Shown: piece by piece, positions 7,833-15,526 of the stretch
Layout of the letters: the number at the start of each line of letters is the position of its first letter
Position numbering within the stretch: the stretch's first letter is position 1
Source of the DNA: an uncultured Oscillibacter sp.
GTDB taxonomy: Bacteria > Bacillota > Clostridia > Oscillospirales > Oscillospiraceae
Direction: 5' to 3'
Assembly: GCF_900544955.1 (NCBI RefSeq)
Contig: NZ_UQXD01000033.1
Coordinates: 1 to 28,488, forward strand
DNA: 28,488 nucleotides
Translations under genes and position numbers: made by a program
Notes under the pieces: model-generated
What the model saw: the letters and a program-made list of their open reading frames with translations, nothing else
What the model was told of the DNA's origin: nothing
The model's database searches: none

Positions 7833-7864
7833 GCCCGCCGCGTTTTGAAACAGGAGGTTCCCCT

Positions 7865-8773
7865 ATGACTGCCCGTACCAGACCCCTCGCCGCCCTGCTG
7901 GCCTGCCTGCTGGCGGTGGCCGTGCTGACCGTCAGCGGCCTGAGCGCCCAGGCCGCCCAGACACTGCCCGCGCTGAAGACCCGCGTGACCGGCGTCACCG
8001 TCTACGCCGACCAAAAGGCGTCGGTGGACGCCTCCAACCTGGCGGAGGGATACGTGCTGGTCAGCTATTTGGGCGGCCGGAATGTGCGGATCAAAGTACA
8101 GATCATCAAGCAAAACGGCGTTACATATCTCTACGATTTGAACAACCGGGGAGAGGCGGAGGTCTTTCCCCTGACGGAGGGGGACGGCACCTATACCATC
8201 CGGGTCCTGGAGAACACCACCGGCACCAAGTACGCCCAGGTGTTCACCACCACCCTGGAGGTGAAGCTGCGCAGCGAGTTTTTGCCCTTCCTCTATCCCA
8301 ACCAATACGTGAATTACACCGCCGACTCCAAGACCGCCGCCAAGGCGGCGGAGCTGGTGGGAGACAAGACCTCCGAGCTGGAGAAGGTGCAGGGCGTCTT
8401 CCAGTATGTGACGGGAAACATCTCCTACGACTACGCCCTGGCGCAGTCGGTCACCACCGGCTATCTGCCGGAGGTGGACCGGGTCCTGGAGGCCAAGAAG
8501 GGAATCTGCTTCGACTACGCGGCGGTGATGGCCGCCATGCTCCGCTCCCAGAACATCCCCTGCAAGCTGGTGATCGGCTATGCGGGGCAGGTCTACCACG
8601 CCTGGGTGGACGTCTATATCCAGGGCACCGGCTGGGTGGATAAGGTGATCTACTTTGACGGGCAGAACTGGACCTTGATGGACCCCACCTTTGTCTCCAG
8701 CGGCGGCCACAGCGATTCCATCATGAAGTACGTGACAACCAAGAGCAATTACACCCAGGCGTTCGCCTATTGA
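7865..8773 (+). CDS. Secreted transglutaminase-like domain protein
   Basis: This 302-aa exported protein carries a papain-fold transglutaminase-like domain. The signal peptide covers about residues 1-30 (RPLAALLACLL to SAQAA). A beta-rich region at about 40-140 precedes the catalytic domain. The triad is visible: Cys215 in KKGICFDYAA, His245 in YHAWVDV and Asp273 in LMDPTF. In bacteria such domains act as proteases, peptidases or cross-linkers at the envelope; the substrate here is unknown. ATG 7865 follows AGGAGG. The gene lies between the SARP gene (32 bases) and the pilus-platform gene (42 bases) with no terminator visible, so it may belong to the same transcript and act on surface proteins of this locus. 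Confidence 0.85.
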   Translation: MTARTRPLAALLACLLAVAVLTVSGLSAQAAQTLPALKTRVTGVTVYADQKASVDASNLAEGYVLVSYLGGRNVRIKVQIIKQNGVTYLYDLNNRGEAEVFPLTEGDGTYTIRVLENTTGTKYAQVFTTTLEVKLRSEFLPFLYPNQYVNYTADSKTAAKAAELVGDKTSELEKVQGVFQYVTGNISYDYALAQSVTTGYLPEVDRVLEAKKGICFDYAAVMAAMLRSQNIPCKLVIGYAGQVYHAWVDVYIQGTGWVDKVIYFDGQNWTLMDPTFVSSGGHSDSIMKYVTTKSNYTQAFAY

Positions 8774-8815
8774 CCGGGACCGGGTGTTGATCCATGAGAA
8801 GGAGGCGGCTTCCCT

Positions 8816-9859
8816 ATGCTGCATCGAACCGACGGCGCCCCCGTCCTGACCCGTACCCAGCTCTCCGATTTCTGCTACCAGCTCTCGCTGCTGCTCCAGT
8901 CCGGCGTCTCCCATGAGGAGGGGGTGGGGCTGCTGTGCCAGGAGGCCCAGGGCACGCCCGTCCACGGGGCGCTGGAGCGATTGCACGCGCTGCTGGCGGA
9001 GGGCGCGCCCCTGGACCGGGCGCTGGCGGAGACGGGGGCCTTCCCCGCCCACCTGGTGCGGATGGTGGAGATCGGGCAGGTGTCCGGCCGGCTGGAGGAG
9101 GTGTTCTCCGCCCTGTCCGGCTACTACCGCCGGGAGGAGGAGCTGTGGCAGAGCATGCGGCGGACGGTGGTCTATCCCGCCGCCATGTCCCTGCTGGTGG
9201 GCGCCGTCTTTCTGGTATTGGTGTCCCGGGTCCTGCCGGTGTTTGAGCAGCTGCTGGGGCAACTGGGGGTGGGACTGGGCTCCGTGGCCTATACGCTGCT
9301 GCGCCTTGGCTCCGCGGGCCGCGGCGCGGCCGCTGTGTTTCTCGCGCTGCTGGCCGCCGTCTCCCTGTTTCTCTTCTGGGCCTTCCGGTCCGGAGGGGGC
9401 GGCGCCCTGCGGCTGTTGTCCAAAACCGCCGCGGGCCGGGCGGCGGACCGCAGCCGCTTCGCCTCGGCCATGGCCCTGATGATGTCCAGCGGCCTGCCGC
9501 TGGACGAGGCTATGGAGCACACCTGCCGGATGCTGGAGGATTCGCCCCTGTCCCCGGGGCTGGCGGATTGCCGGCGGCGGATGGAGGCGGGCACCCCCTT
9601 CCCCCAGGCGGTGGAGGAGGCCGGACTGGCCAGCCGCCTCCAGGCGGGGCTGCTGTCCGTGGGCACCCGCGCCGGCGCCGCCGACCAGGCCATGGGCGAG
9701 CTGGCCCGCCGGTGCCAGGAGGAGGCGGACGCGGCGCTGGAGAGGATGATGAGCCGCTTCGAGTACGCGGTTTTGATCGTCCTCTCCCTGGCGGTGGGGC
9801 TGGTGCTGCTCTCAGTGATGCTCCCCCTGCTGGGCGTGCTTTCCGCCATAGGAGGGTAG
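8816..9859 (+). CDS. GspF/PilC-type inner-membrane platform protein
   Basis: This 347-aa polytopic protein matches the type II secretion / type IV pilus F family, which couples the cytoplasmic ATPase to pilin assembly. Two cytoplasmic helical GspF domains are seen: about 12-115 (LLLQSGVSHEEGVGLL, LVRMVEIGQVSGRLEEVF) and about 212-318 (RFASAMALMMSSGLPLDEAM, LLSVGTRAGAADQAM). Membrane helices lie after each, about 122-145, 165-185 and 320-345. The duplicated layout and length fit the family. The start at 8816 follows AAGGAGGCGG. It is the first gene of a tight operon ending in PilT. A second secretion-type function cannot be excluded. Confidence 0.88.
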   Translation: MLHRTDGAPVLTRTQLSDFCYQLSLLLQSGVSHEEGVGLLCQEAQGTPVHGALERLHALLAEGAPLDRALAETGAFPAHLVRMVEIGQVSGRLEEVFSALSGYYRREEELWQSMRRTVVYPAAMSLLVGAVFLVLVSRVLPVFEQLLGQLGVGLGSVAYTLLRLGSAGRGAAAVFLALLAAVSLFLFWAFRSGGGGALRLLSKTAAGRAADRSRFASAMALMMSSGLPLDEAMEHTCRMLEDSPLSPGLADCRRRMEAGTPFPQAVEEAGLASRLQAGLLSVGTRAGAADQAMGELARRCQEEADAALERMMSRFEYAVLIVLSLAVGLVLLSVMLPLLGVLSAIGG

Positions 9860-9862
9860 GAG

Positions 9863-10183
9863 ATGGAGAGAAACGGGCGCACCGCCGTCCGGACCGCGCT
9901 GTGGCTGCTGCTGGCCGCGGCGCTGCTGGCGGCGCTGTATTTCGGCAGCGCGGCGCTGGGGCGCCGAGCCGGAGAGGAGGCGCTGTCCCTCACCCGGGAG
10001 TCCGTCCAGCGGGCGGCGCTGCAATGCTACGCGCTGGAGGGGTCCTATCCCGCCAGCCTGGCGTATTTGACGGAGCACTACGGCCTGCGGCTGGATGAGC
10101 GGCGCTATTTTGTGGATTACCGCTTTGTGGGCTCCAACCTGATGCCGGAGATCACCGTTTTGCCGGTACCGTCCGGAAACTGA
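9863..10183 (+). CDS. Small membrane-anchored protein of the pilus operon, pilin-like C-terminus
   Basis: This 106-aa protein has one N-terminal hydrophobic helix (about 11-32) and a soluble tail. The tail segment CYALEGSYPASLAYLTEHYGL resembles the part of type IV pilins and pseudopilins that follows the N-terminal helix (a Tyr-x-x-x-G-x-Tyr-Pro-x-x-Leu pattern). No canonical prepilin peptidase site (G then E at +5) is present before the helix, so it may stay membrane-anchored. It starts 3 bases after the gspF-like gene, with AGGAGG overlapping the end of that gene. A pseudopilin-like role is inferred from context; no named family is recognised. Confidence 0.7.
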   Translation: MERNGRTAVRTALWLLLAAALLAALYFGSAALGRRAGEEALSLTRESVQRAALQCYALEGSYPASLAYLTEHYGLRLDERRYFVDYRFVGSNLMPEITVLPVPSGN

Positions 10184-10202
10184 GCGAGGGAGGGGCGCCG
10201 AT

Positions 10203-10694
10203 ATGAGACATCACGGGCGGGGGCTGTCCTTCCCGCTGGAATTGCTGCTGTGCACGCTGTTTCTGGTATCCGCCGTGCTGCTGGCGCTGTTCTCCAGCCG
10301 GCTGTACCGTGAGACCACGGCGGGCGCCCAGTGCAACTACACCCAGCGCACGGTGCTGTCCTACCTGGTGAACCAGGTGCGGCGCAGCGACGCGGCGGGG
10401 GGCGTCTCCGTGGGCCGCTTCGGCGAGGCCGACGCACTGTTCCTGCGGGAGGAGGGCTATGTGACCATCCTGTACTGCTGGGACGGGCAGCTCCGGGAGC
10501 TGTACACCGAGGAGGGGCTGACCTTCGCCCCGGCGGACGGCATGGCGCTGCTGCCTCTGGCGGATCTGGCGATGGACGTCCGTCCCCAGGGGGACGGCCA
10601 GGTGCTGGAGCTGACGGGGACGGCGCCGGAGGGCGAGCGCTGGTCGGTGGCGCTGTCGCCCCGCTGCGGCATACGGAGGGAGGCGGAATCATGA
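10203..10694 (+). CDS. Pilin-like membrane-anchored protein (163 aa)
   Basis: The product has a short basic start, then SFPLELLLCTLFLVSAVLL as a single N-terminal helix, and a soluble domain of about 120 residues with many beta-forming residues (YVTILYCWDGQLRELY, LTFAPADGMALL). The SFPLE motif before the helix resembles a prepilin site, but the Glu is one residue off the canonical position if cleavage follows the Gly. Size and position suit a GspJ/PilW-like minor pilin; a link to a domain of unknown function found in clostridial pilus operons (possibly DUF4860) is recalled, not tested. The stop overlaps the next start (ATGA), indicating translational coupling. Confidence 0.7.
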   Translation: MRHHGRGLSFPLELLLCTLFLVSAVLLALFSSRLYRETTAGAQCNYTQRTVLSYLVNQVRRSDAAGGVSVGRFGEADALFLREEGYVTILYCWDGQLRELYTEEGLTFAPADGMALLPLADLAMDVRPQGDGQVLELTGTAPEGERWSVALSPRCGIRREAES

Positions 10695-11014
10695 GACCAT
10701 TTGCGCGGCGGCGCGGGCCGTTTTTGGTGGAGCTGACGGTGGATATCCTGCTGTTCGGCATCTGCGCGGCGGTGTGCGTCTGCCTGCTGCTCCAGGCCCG
10801 GTCGATGAGCCGGGAGAGCCGGGAGCTGACCCAGGCCGTCTATCTGGCCCAGTCCGCGGCGGAGAGCTGGAAGGCCAGCGGCGAGACGCCCGTCCTCTCC
10901 GGGGCGGACGGCTACTCCGGCGTCTTTCAGGTGCGCGGCAGGGAGCTGGACCTCTCCATTTGGCGGGAGGGCCGGCTGCTCTATACGCTGGAGGGGGTGA
11001 CCTTCCTTGGCTGA
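10691..11014 (+). CDS. Minor pilin-like protein with canonical class III signal
   Basis: This 107-aa protein begins with a short basic leader (RPFARRRG) followed by PFLVELTVDILLFG. That gives Gly at -1 and Glu at +5, the hallmark of prepilin peptidase substrates. It is the only protein of the operon with a fully canonical site. The helix runs to about residue 36, and a soluble tail of about 70 residues carries beta-like segments (GYSGVFQVRGRELDLSIWREG). GspI/PilV-like minor pilin is the best guess from size and order. It overlaps its upstream neighbour by 4 bases and its downstream neighbour by 8, so the genes are expected to be translationally coupled. Confidence 0.72.
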   Translation: MRPFARRRGPFLVELTVDILLFGICAAVCVCLLLQARSMSRESRELTQAVYLAQSAAESWKASGETPVLSGADGYSGVFQVRGRELDLSIWREGRLLYTLEGVTFLG

Positions 11015-11417
11015 ACGTCCCGCCCCCTTTTCCGGACTGGGCGTGCTCTCGGTCCTGACGGTGCTGCTGGCCCTGTGCCTGACGCTGTTTTCCGCCCTGA
11101 CGCTGGCGGCGGCCCGCTCCGATCTGGCCCTGTCTGAGAAAAATGCCGGCACCGTCACCGCCTATTACCAGGCGGACCGGGCGGCGGCCCAGGCCTACGA
11201 GGCCTTTTGCGCCGGCACCCAGGCGGAGCTGGAGACGGAGCTGCCCGTGCTGGAGGGGCAGGTCCTCTATCTGCACCTGGTCCGGGACGCGGACGGCGCG
11301 GTCCGGGTGCTGGCCTGGCAGACGGTGGCCCAGGAGAACGAGGAGACGTTTGACGATCACCTCCCGGTGTGGGATGGAACCCTGCCGGGGCAGGGAAGCG
11401 GAGGAAGTGCCCCATGA
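11007..11417 (+). CDS. Small membrane-anchored protein, possible GspK/PilX-like component
   Basis: This 136-aa product starts at TTG 11007, inside the end of the preceding gene, behind GGAGGGGG at 10990-10997. The N-terminus (MAERPAPFSGLGVLS) leads into a hydrophobic helix (about 10-36) without Glu at +5, a feature also of GspK-type minor pilins. The rest is soluble (SDLALSEKNAGTVTAYYQADRAAAQAYEAF and more). The YYQADRAAAQAY segment resembles the start of PilX/GspK-like proteins, in which an Ala-rich helix follows the anchor. No firm family assignment is possible. Its stop overlaps the pilT start by 4 bases. Confidence 0.65.
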   Translation: MAERPAPFSGLGVLSVLTVLLALCLTLFSALTLAAARSDLALSEKNAGTVTAYYQADRAAAQAYEAFCAGTQAELETELPVLEGQVLYLHLVRDADGAVRVLAWQTVAQENEETFDDHLPVWDGTLPGQGSGGSAP

Positions 11418-12472
11418 CGATCACGGAAATTTTGCAGCAGGCGGTAGCGCGGAGCGCCTCGGACGTCCTGCTGATCGCCGGACTGCCGGTGACCTATAAG
11501 GTGGACGGCGTTCTGCGGCGGGAGGGCGACCCCCTCTCCGCCCAGGACTGCGGACAGCTGACCCAGGCCCTCTACCAGTTGGCCGGGGACAGGGAGCTCA
11601 GCCGCCTGGAACAGGGCGGGGACGACGACTTCTCCTTCTCCCTGCCCGGCCTGTCCCGGTTCCGGGTGAACGCCCTGCGCCAGCGGGGCAGCCTCGCCCT
11701 GGTGATCCGGGTCATCTCCTTCCGCCTGCCGGACCGGGCGGCCCTGCATATTCCCGACAATGTGATGCGCTTTGCCGACTGCCCCCGGGGACTGGTCCTC
11801 TTCACCGGCCCGGCGGGCAGCGGCAAGACCACTACGCTGGCCTGCATCGTGGATGCGGTCAACTCCAGCCGGAACGCCAACATCATCACCATCGAGGACC
11901 CCATTGAATACCTCCACCGCCACAAGAAGAGTGTGGTCATCCAGCGGGAGCTGGCGGTGGACACCCGGTCCTATCAGATGGCCCTGCGGGCCGCCCTGCG
12001 GGAGATCCCAGACATCATCCTGCTGGGCGAAATCCGGGATCCGGAGACCACCCAGGCCGCCATTACCGCGGCGGAGACCGGCCATCTGGTGATCTCCACC
12101 CTGCACACCGTGGGCGCCGCCAACTCCATCGACCGCATCGTGGACTCCTTCCCGCCCGTGCAGCAGAGCTATATCCGGGTGCAGCTGTCCATGGTGCTGG
12201 AGGGTGTCGTCTCCCAGCAGCTGCTTCCCAGCCGCTCGGGAGAGCGGCTTCCGGCGTTTGAGGTGATGGTCATCAACAGCGCCATCCGCAACATGATCCG
12301 GGAGTCCAAGTCCCACCAGCTGGACGGCATGATCGCCCAGTCCGGCGCGGAGGGGATGGTCACCATGGACCAGAGCATCCTCAAGCTGGTGCAGAGTGGA
12401 CAGGTCTCGCCGGAGGACGCGCTGCGGTACTGCGTCAACCCCGACTGGCTCCGCAAGCGCATGGCCATGTAG
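11414..12472 (+). CDS. pilT: PilT-family type IV pilus ATPase
   Basis: This 352-aa cytoplasmic hexameric ATPase normally powers pilus retraction. The N-terminal PAS-like domain (about 1-105, ARSASDVLLIAGLPVTYKVDG) and RecA-like core are both present. Motifs are Walker A GPAGSGKTT (132-140), Asp box TIEDPIEYLH (159-168), Walker B DIILLGEIRD (200-209) and His box ETGHLVISTLHT (221-232). The length fits PilT and lacks the long N-terminal domain of PilB extension motors. ATG 11414 overlaps the previous stop (ATGA) and follows GGAGGAAG. It is the only ATPase of the operon in view; no PilB or prepilin peptidase gene is in the window. Confidence 0.92.
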   Translation: MTITEILQQAVARSASDVLLIAGLPVTYKVDGVLRREGDPLSAQDCGQLTQALYQLAGDRELSRLEQGGDDDFSFSLPGLSRFRVNALRQRGSLALVIRVISFRLPDRAALHIPDNVMRFADCPRGLVLFTGPAGSGKTTTLACIVDAVNSSRNANIITIEDPIEYLHRHKKSVVIQRELAVDTRSYQMALRAALREIPDIILLGEIRDPETTQAAITAAETGHLVISTLHTVGAANSIDRIVDSFPPVQQSYIRVQLSMVLEGVVSQQLLPSRSGERLPAFEVMVINSAIRNMIRESKSHQLDGMIAQSGAEGMVTMDQSILKLVQSGQVSPEDALRYCVNPDWLRKRMAM

Positions 12473-12496
12473 CGCCGCAACCGCCTGGATGCCCCA

Positions 12497-12515
12497 CGGC
12501 AACCGGCAGTTGCCG
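12497..12515 (+). terminator. Weak hairpin after pilT
   Basis: CGGCAAC / GTTGCCG forms a perfect 7-bp stem with a 5-nt loop, 25 bases after the pilT stop. No T-run follows, so it is only a possible operon end. Confidence 0.35.
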
Positions 12516-12572
12516 CCCAGTTGGTGGCTTCCCGCCGTGCGCCGTGGTATCCTGTGCGGGAGGTGATGGGAG

Positions 12573-13184
12573 ATGACATTGGGAGACCGCATTCAGGAGT
12601 AGCGGAAGCGGCGGGGGCTTTCCCAGGAAAAGCTGGCCGAGCTGGTGGGCGTCAGCAGGCAGGCGGTGACCAAGTGGGAGGCGGGGCAATCGGTCCCCAC
12701 CTGTGAGAATCTGATGGCGCTGTCGGACCTGTTTCAGCTGCCGCTGGACACCCTGGTGAGCGGGACGCCGCCGGGGGGAGAGGCGGAGCGGGGCAGGCGG
12801 CGGCCCAATCCGATTCTGCGCGCCAATCTGACGATGCTGGCCATCTCGTTTCAGGCGGGGGCGCTCCATGCCTGCACCCAGGCCGCCTATACCTGGGCGG
12901 ATGGGGTGCGGGTGCCGGACCGGGCGGTGCCGCTGTTCAAAATCGCGCTGCTGTTTTTGACCTCGGTGTGGATGGCAAGCAACCTGCGGTTTGAGGAGGA
13001 CCTCCGGCAGCGGAGGAAAAACAGCCTGATCGAGCTGGCCTACTGCACGGTGCAACTGGCCGCCGCGCTTCTCACCTACCGCTTCGGCATGGGACCGGTG
13101 GGCCTGCTGCTGACGGTCCTGATCTGCCTGGGGTATCTTCTGATTGTGAACCCCCGCTATATGAACCGCAAGCTGACCAGATAA
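12573..13184 (+). pseudogene. XRE-family regulator with membrane tail, interrupted by an amber codon
   Basis: ATG 12573 follows GGGAGGTGATGGG and reads MTLGDRIQE, then TAG (12600-12602), then RKRRGLSQEKLAELVGVSRQ and onward to 13184 without another stop. The usual family pattern is IQELRKRRGLSQE, so the stop replaces a single residue, most simply Leu by a TTG-to-TAG change. Downstream the HTH (about residues 14-60, ending KWEAGQSVP) is followed by a linker and hydrophobic segments near the C-terminus (FKIALLFLTSVWMA, VGLLLTVLICLGYLL). Restart at GTG 12645 would lose the first part of the HTH and probably DNA binding. Recent inactivation, a sequencing error or readthrough are the options. Confidence 0.8.
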
Positions 13185-13190
13185 CGGGGT

Positions 13191-13228
13191 AGCGCCCCCC
13201 TTGCCATTCGGCAAGGGGGGCGCTTTTG
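13191..13228 (+). terminator. Strong intrinsic terminator
   Basis: AGCGCCCCCCTTGCC (13191-13205) pairs perfectly with GGCAAGGGGGGCGCT (13210-13224) around an ATTC loop, and TTT follows. It begins 6 bases after the stop of the interrupted regulator gene. Confidence 0.9.
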
Positions 13229-13347
13229 CGTCGTCTCTCACGGGACGCATCTCCGGTTTCGGCGAAAATGGCCGACGGGAGGAGTACGCCGGTGAGGCCG
13301 GGGAGGGGCAAGACTGCGGCCCAAGACGGGGAAATTCCTGCCGCCTC

Positions 13348-13376
13348 TTTACTTTTGCAGACCGGTCGATTATAAT
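13348..13376 (+). promoter_or_regulatory. Promoter of the GntR gene
   Basis: TTTACT (13348-13353), a 17-bp spacer and consensus TATAAT (13371-13376) form a good sigma-A promoter, about 110 bases upstream of the gntR start. Confidence 0.75.
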
Positions 13377-13413
13377 AGCTAATCACATGGGATACTTCTA
13401 AAATTTGGTGAAA

Positions 13414-13440
13414 CCGCGACGGCTTTGGACGGCGTCGCGG
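13414..13440 (+). other. 5'UTR hairpin of the GntR gene
   Basis: CCGCGACG and CGTCGCGG form a perfect 8-bp stem with an 11-nt loop in the leader. No T-run follows. Its role is unknown. Confidence 0.45.
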
Positions 13441-13489
13441 CGCCGGGACCGAGAGGAGATGCCCACAGTTCAGGAAAGGATGAGGTCAA

Positions 13490-14209
13490 TTGGATTTATC
13501 GGCATTGAGCAACATCAAGGGATACCACTTGTCTCTGGCGGAGCAGATCGCAGAGCGGATCAATCAGCTGATTATTGACCAGCGGCTGACGGAAAACGAC
13601 AAATTGCCCACAGAGTTCGAGCTGATGGAGATTTTGAACGTCGGCAGAAGCACGGTGCGGGAGGCACTGAAAATTCTGGTGGCCCGCAATGTTTTGGAGA
13701 TCCGGCGGGGGAAGGGGACCTTTGTCAGCAAAAACCCGGGGATGAACGAGGACCCGTTGGGATTTGCGTACATGCAGGACAAGATGAAGCTGGCCCAGGA
13801 GCTGATCGAGGTCCGGGCTCACATTGAGCCGTGGACGGCTTATCTGGCGGCGCAGCGGGCGACGGAGCGGGACATGGAGCAGCTTCGCGGCTACTGCGAG
13901 AAGGTCGTTGACCTGAGTTTGCTGGGAGACGCCCACCAGGAGGTGGACAAGGCCTTTCACGAGTGCATCGCCCGGTGCACCCACAACCGCGTGATCTGCA
14001 ATCTGACCCCGATCATCATCTACTCCGTTCAGGTTTTCAGCGACATCAGCGAGAGCACCCTGCGGCGAAAGACCAACATCTCCCACCGGCAGATTTGCGA
14101 GAGCATCTGCGCCCACGACCCCGTTGGAGCCAGCCAGGCGGTTTTGGCCCATCTGGAGGCCAACCGGAACTATTGGGAGGAGATGGCAAGCGTGGAATCC
14201 AAGAACTGA
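13490..14209 (+). CDS. GntR/FadR-type (FCD) transcriptional regulator
   Basis: This 239-aa regulator has an N-terminal winged helix (about 12-80: LPTEFELMEILNVGRSTVREALKIL, then the wing RRGKGTFVS). The FCD ligand domain spans about 97-230. Candidate metal/ligand residues are D153, H157, H199 and H221, with R109 in the helix that starts the pocket; these suit binding of a small carboxylate. The start is TTG 13490, preceded by AGGAAAGGATGAGG; the nearby ATG at 13480 is in another frame. It lies upstream of, and co-oriented with, a TRAP transporter operon whose start-site region carries a GntR-like palindrome. It most likely represses that operon and is released by the transported substrate. 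Confidence 0.9.
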   Translation: MDLSALSNIKGYHLSLAEQIAERINQLIIDQRLTENDKLPTEFELMEILNVGRSTVREALKILVARNVLEIRRGKGTFVSKNPGMNEDPLGFAYMQDKMKLAQELIEVRAHIEPWTAYLAAQRATERDMEQLRGYCEKVVDLSLLGDAHQEVDKAFHECIARCTHNRVICNLTPIIIYSVQVFSDISESTLRRKTNISHRQICESICAHDPVGASQAVLAHLEANRNYWEEMASVESKN

Positions 14210-14289
14210 CCCCCTTCCCCCGACTGGGAAAACCCACAGTTTCGATGTCAAGAGCGTGTGAAAAGTTCGACATATTTTACAAGTATTTC

Positions 14290-14318
14290 TTGACAAAGAA
14301 AAGTGGGTCTTATATAAT
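14290..14318 (+). promoter_or_regulatory. Consensus promoter of the TRAP operon
   Basis: Perfect TTGACA (14290-14295), a 17-bp spacer and perfect TATAAT (14313-14318). Such a strong promoter in front of a catabolic transporter implies tight repression, matching the operator just downstream. Confidence 0.9.
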
Positions 14319-14324
14319 GTCTGT

Positions 14325-14344
14325 ATTGTCTGACGTAAGACAAT
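14325..14344 (+). promoter_or_regulatory. Palindromic operator at the TRAP operon start site
   Basis: The 20-bp inverted repeat has half-sites ATTGTCTGAC and GTAAGACAAT (one mismatch between arms) and starts 7 bases after the -10 box, so it covers the expected transcription start. A related TGTCTG lies just upstream at 14319-14324. The position is that of a classical repressor operator; the GntR/FCD protein encoded next door is the likely ligand-responsive repressor. Confidence 0.75.
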
Positions 14345-14410
14345 GAGACGACGAGAGTCTTAGGGAAGACGAAACCATTGACCGTGTGGAATGAAGTTGA
14401 GGAGGAACGT

Positions 14411-15478
14411 ATGATGAGAAAATTTTTGGCATTTGCGCTTGCCCTTTCCATGCTGCTGGCCATGACCGCCTGCGGCGGATCGGCCACCACCCCGCAGCAG
14501 GGAAGCGGAACGGGGGAGACGGAGACCGGCGGGGACGGCGCGGAGCAGTGGGGGGAGGCGGAGAACACCTGGCTGTCCTGCATCTCCTCCAACCTGTTGG
14601 ACGGGGAGCATCCCTTCTACCAGGCGCAGGTGTTCTTCGACCAGTGCCTGCGGGAGGAGACGAACAACAAGTACGGCCTGGACATCTATGTGGGCGGCCA
14701 GCTGGGCTCCGACTCCGAGATGGTGGAGGGCTGCCTGAACGGTACATATGAATTTGTCCTGAACAGCAGCGGCCTGTTCGCCAACATCTCCGAGGATTTC
14801 AACATTTTCGACCTGCCCTATCTGTTTTCCAGCAATGAGCACGCCTATGCGGTGATGGACGGCGAGATCGGCCAGAATGCGCTGAAGAGCCTGGAGCAGT
14901 ACGGCATGGTGGGCCTGGGCTACGGCGAGAGCGGCTTCCGCAACATCACCTCCAGCTTCCAGATCAACGGGCCCGCGGATATGAAGGGCATGAAGCTGCG
15001 CACCATGGACGTGCCCATGCACATTGAGTTTTTCAACCTGCTGGGGGCCAATGCCACGCCCATGGCCATGACCGAGGTGTTCACCTCCTTGCAGCAGGGC
15101 ACCATCGATGGCCACGAGAACCTGAGCATGGGCATCCTCTCCAACCGCATCTATGAGGTCAACCCCTATGTGACCGTCAGCGAGCACATCTACACCCCCA
15201 TCGTGTACGCCATGAACGCGGACTACTTCAACAGCCTGCCCGAAGAGGACCAGGCGGCCATCCGGAGAGCGGCGGCCCGCAGCATCGAGATGCAGCGCCC
15301 CGACGCCCAGCGGCAGAACAACAAGGCGCTGGAGGTGATGGAGCAGGAGTACGGCGTGACGGTGACCAAGGTGGACAAGGCGCCCTTTATGGAGATTGCC
15401 GACCAGATGTATGCAAACCATCCGGAGTACAGCGATCTGGTGTCCCAGATCCGCGCGGCGGACCCGGCGAACGGCTGA
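14411..15478 (+). CDS. dctP: TRAP transporter substrate-binding lipoprotein (DctP family)
   Basis: This 355-aa extracytoplasmic solute receptor has a lipoprotein signal (RKFLAFALALSMLLAMTAC, lipid-modified Cys21) followed by a Gly/Thr/Glu-rich linker. The mature part shows DctP features: a GQLGSDSEMVEGCLNGTYEF segment, FDLPYLF, and the KGMKLRTMDVPMH segment holding the Arg that normally pairs with the substrate carboxylate. The later part (LQQGTIDGHEN) also fits. ATG 14411 follows GAGGAGG. It is the first gene of the repressible promoter and supplies substrate to the membrane subunits downstream. The substrate is unknown, probably an organic acid related to the amidohydrolase at the end of the cassette. 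Confidence 0.92.
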   Translation: MMRKFLAFALALSMLLAMTACGGSATTPQQGSGTGETETGGDGAEQWGEAENTWLSCISSNLLDGEHPFYQAQVFFDQCLREETNNKYGLDIYVGGQLGSDSEMVEGCLNGTYEFVLNSSGLFANISEDFNIFDLPYLFSSNEHAYAVMDGEIGQNALKSLEQYGMVGLGYGESGFRNITSSFQINGPADMKGMKLRTMDVPMHIEFFNLLGANATPMAMTEVFTSLQQGTIDGHENLSMGILSNRIYEVNPYVTVSEHIYTPIVYAMNADYFNSLPEEDQAAIRRAAARSIEMQRPDAQRQNNKALEVMEQEYGVTVTKVDKAPFMEIADQMYANHPEYSDLVSQIRAADPANG

Positions 15479-15526
15479 CGAGAGGCGCCGCCCCGCAGCG
15501 GGCGCCGGAAATAAAGGACGTATGCC

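Noticed and set aside
7811..9520. A 569-codon minus-strand open frame opposite the transglutaminase and gspF-like genes
   Set aside because: The + strand encodes complete catalytic and GspF motifs; the antisense product is low-complexity Gln/His/Gly-rich.
12645..13184. An intact shorter regulator starting at GTG 12645
   Set aside because: It would lack the first helices of the HTH, and the upstream ATG with its ribosome site reads the missing part in the same frame apart from one TAG.
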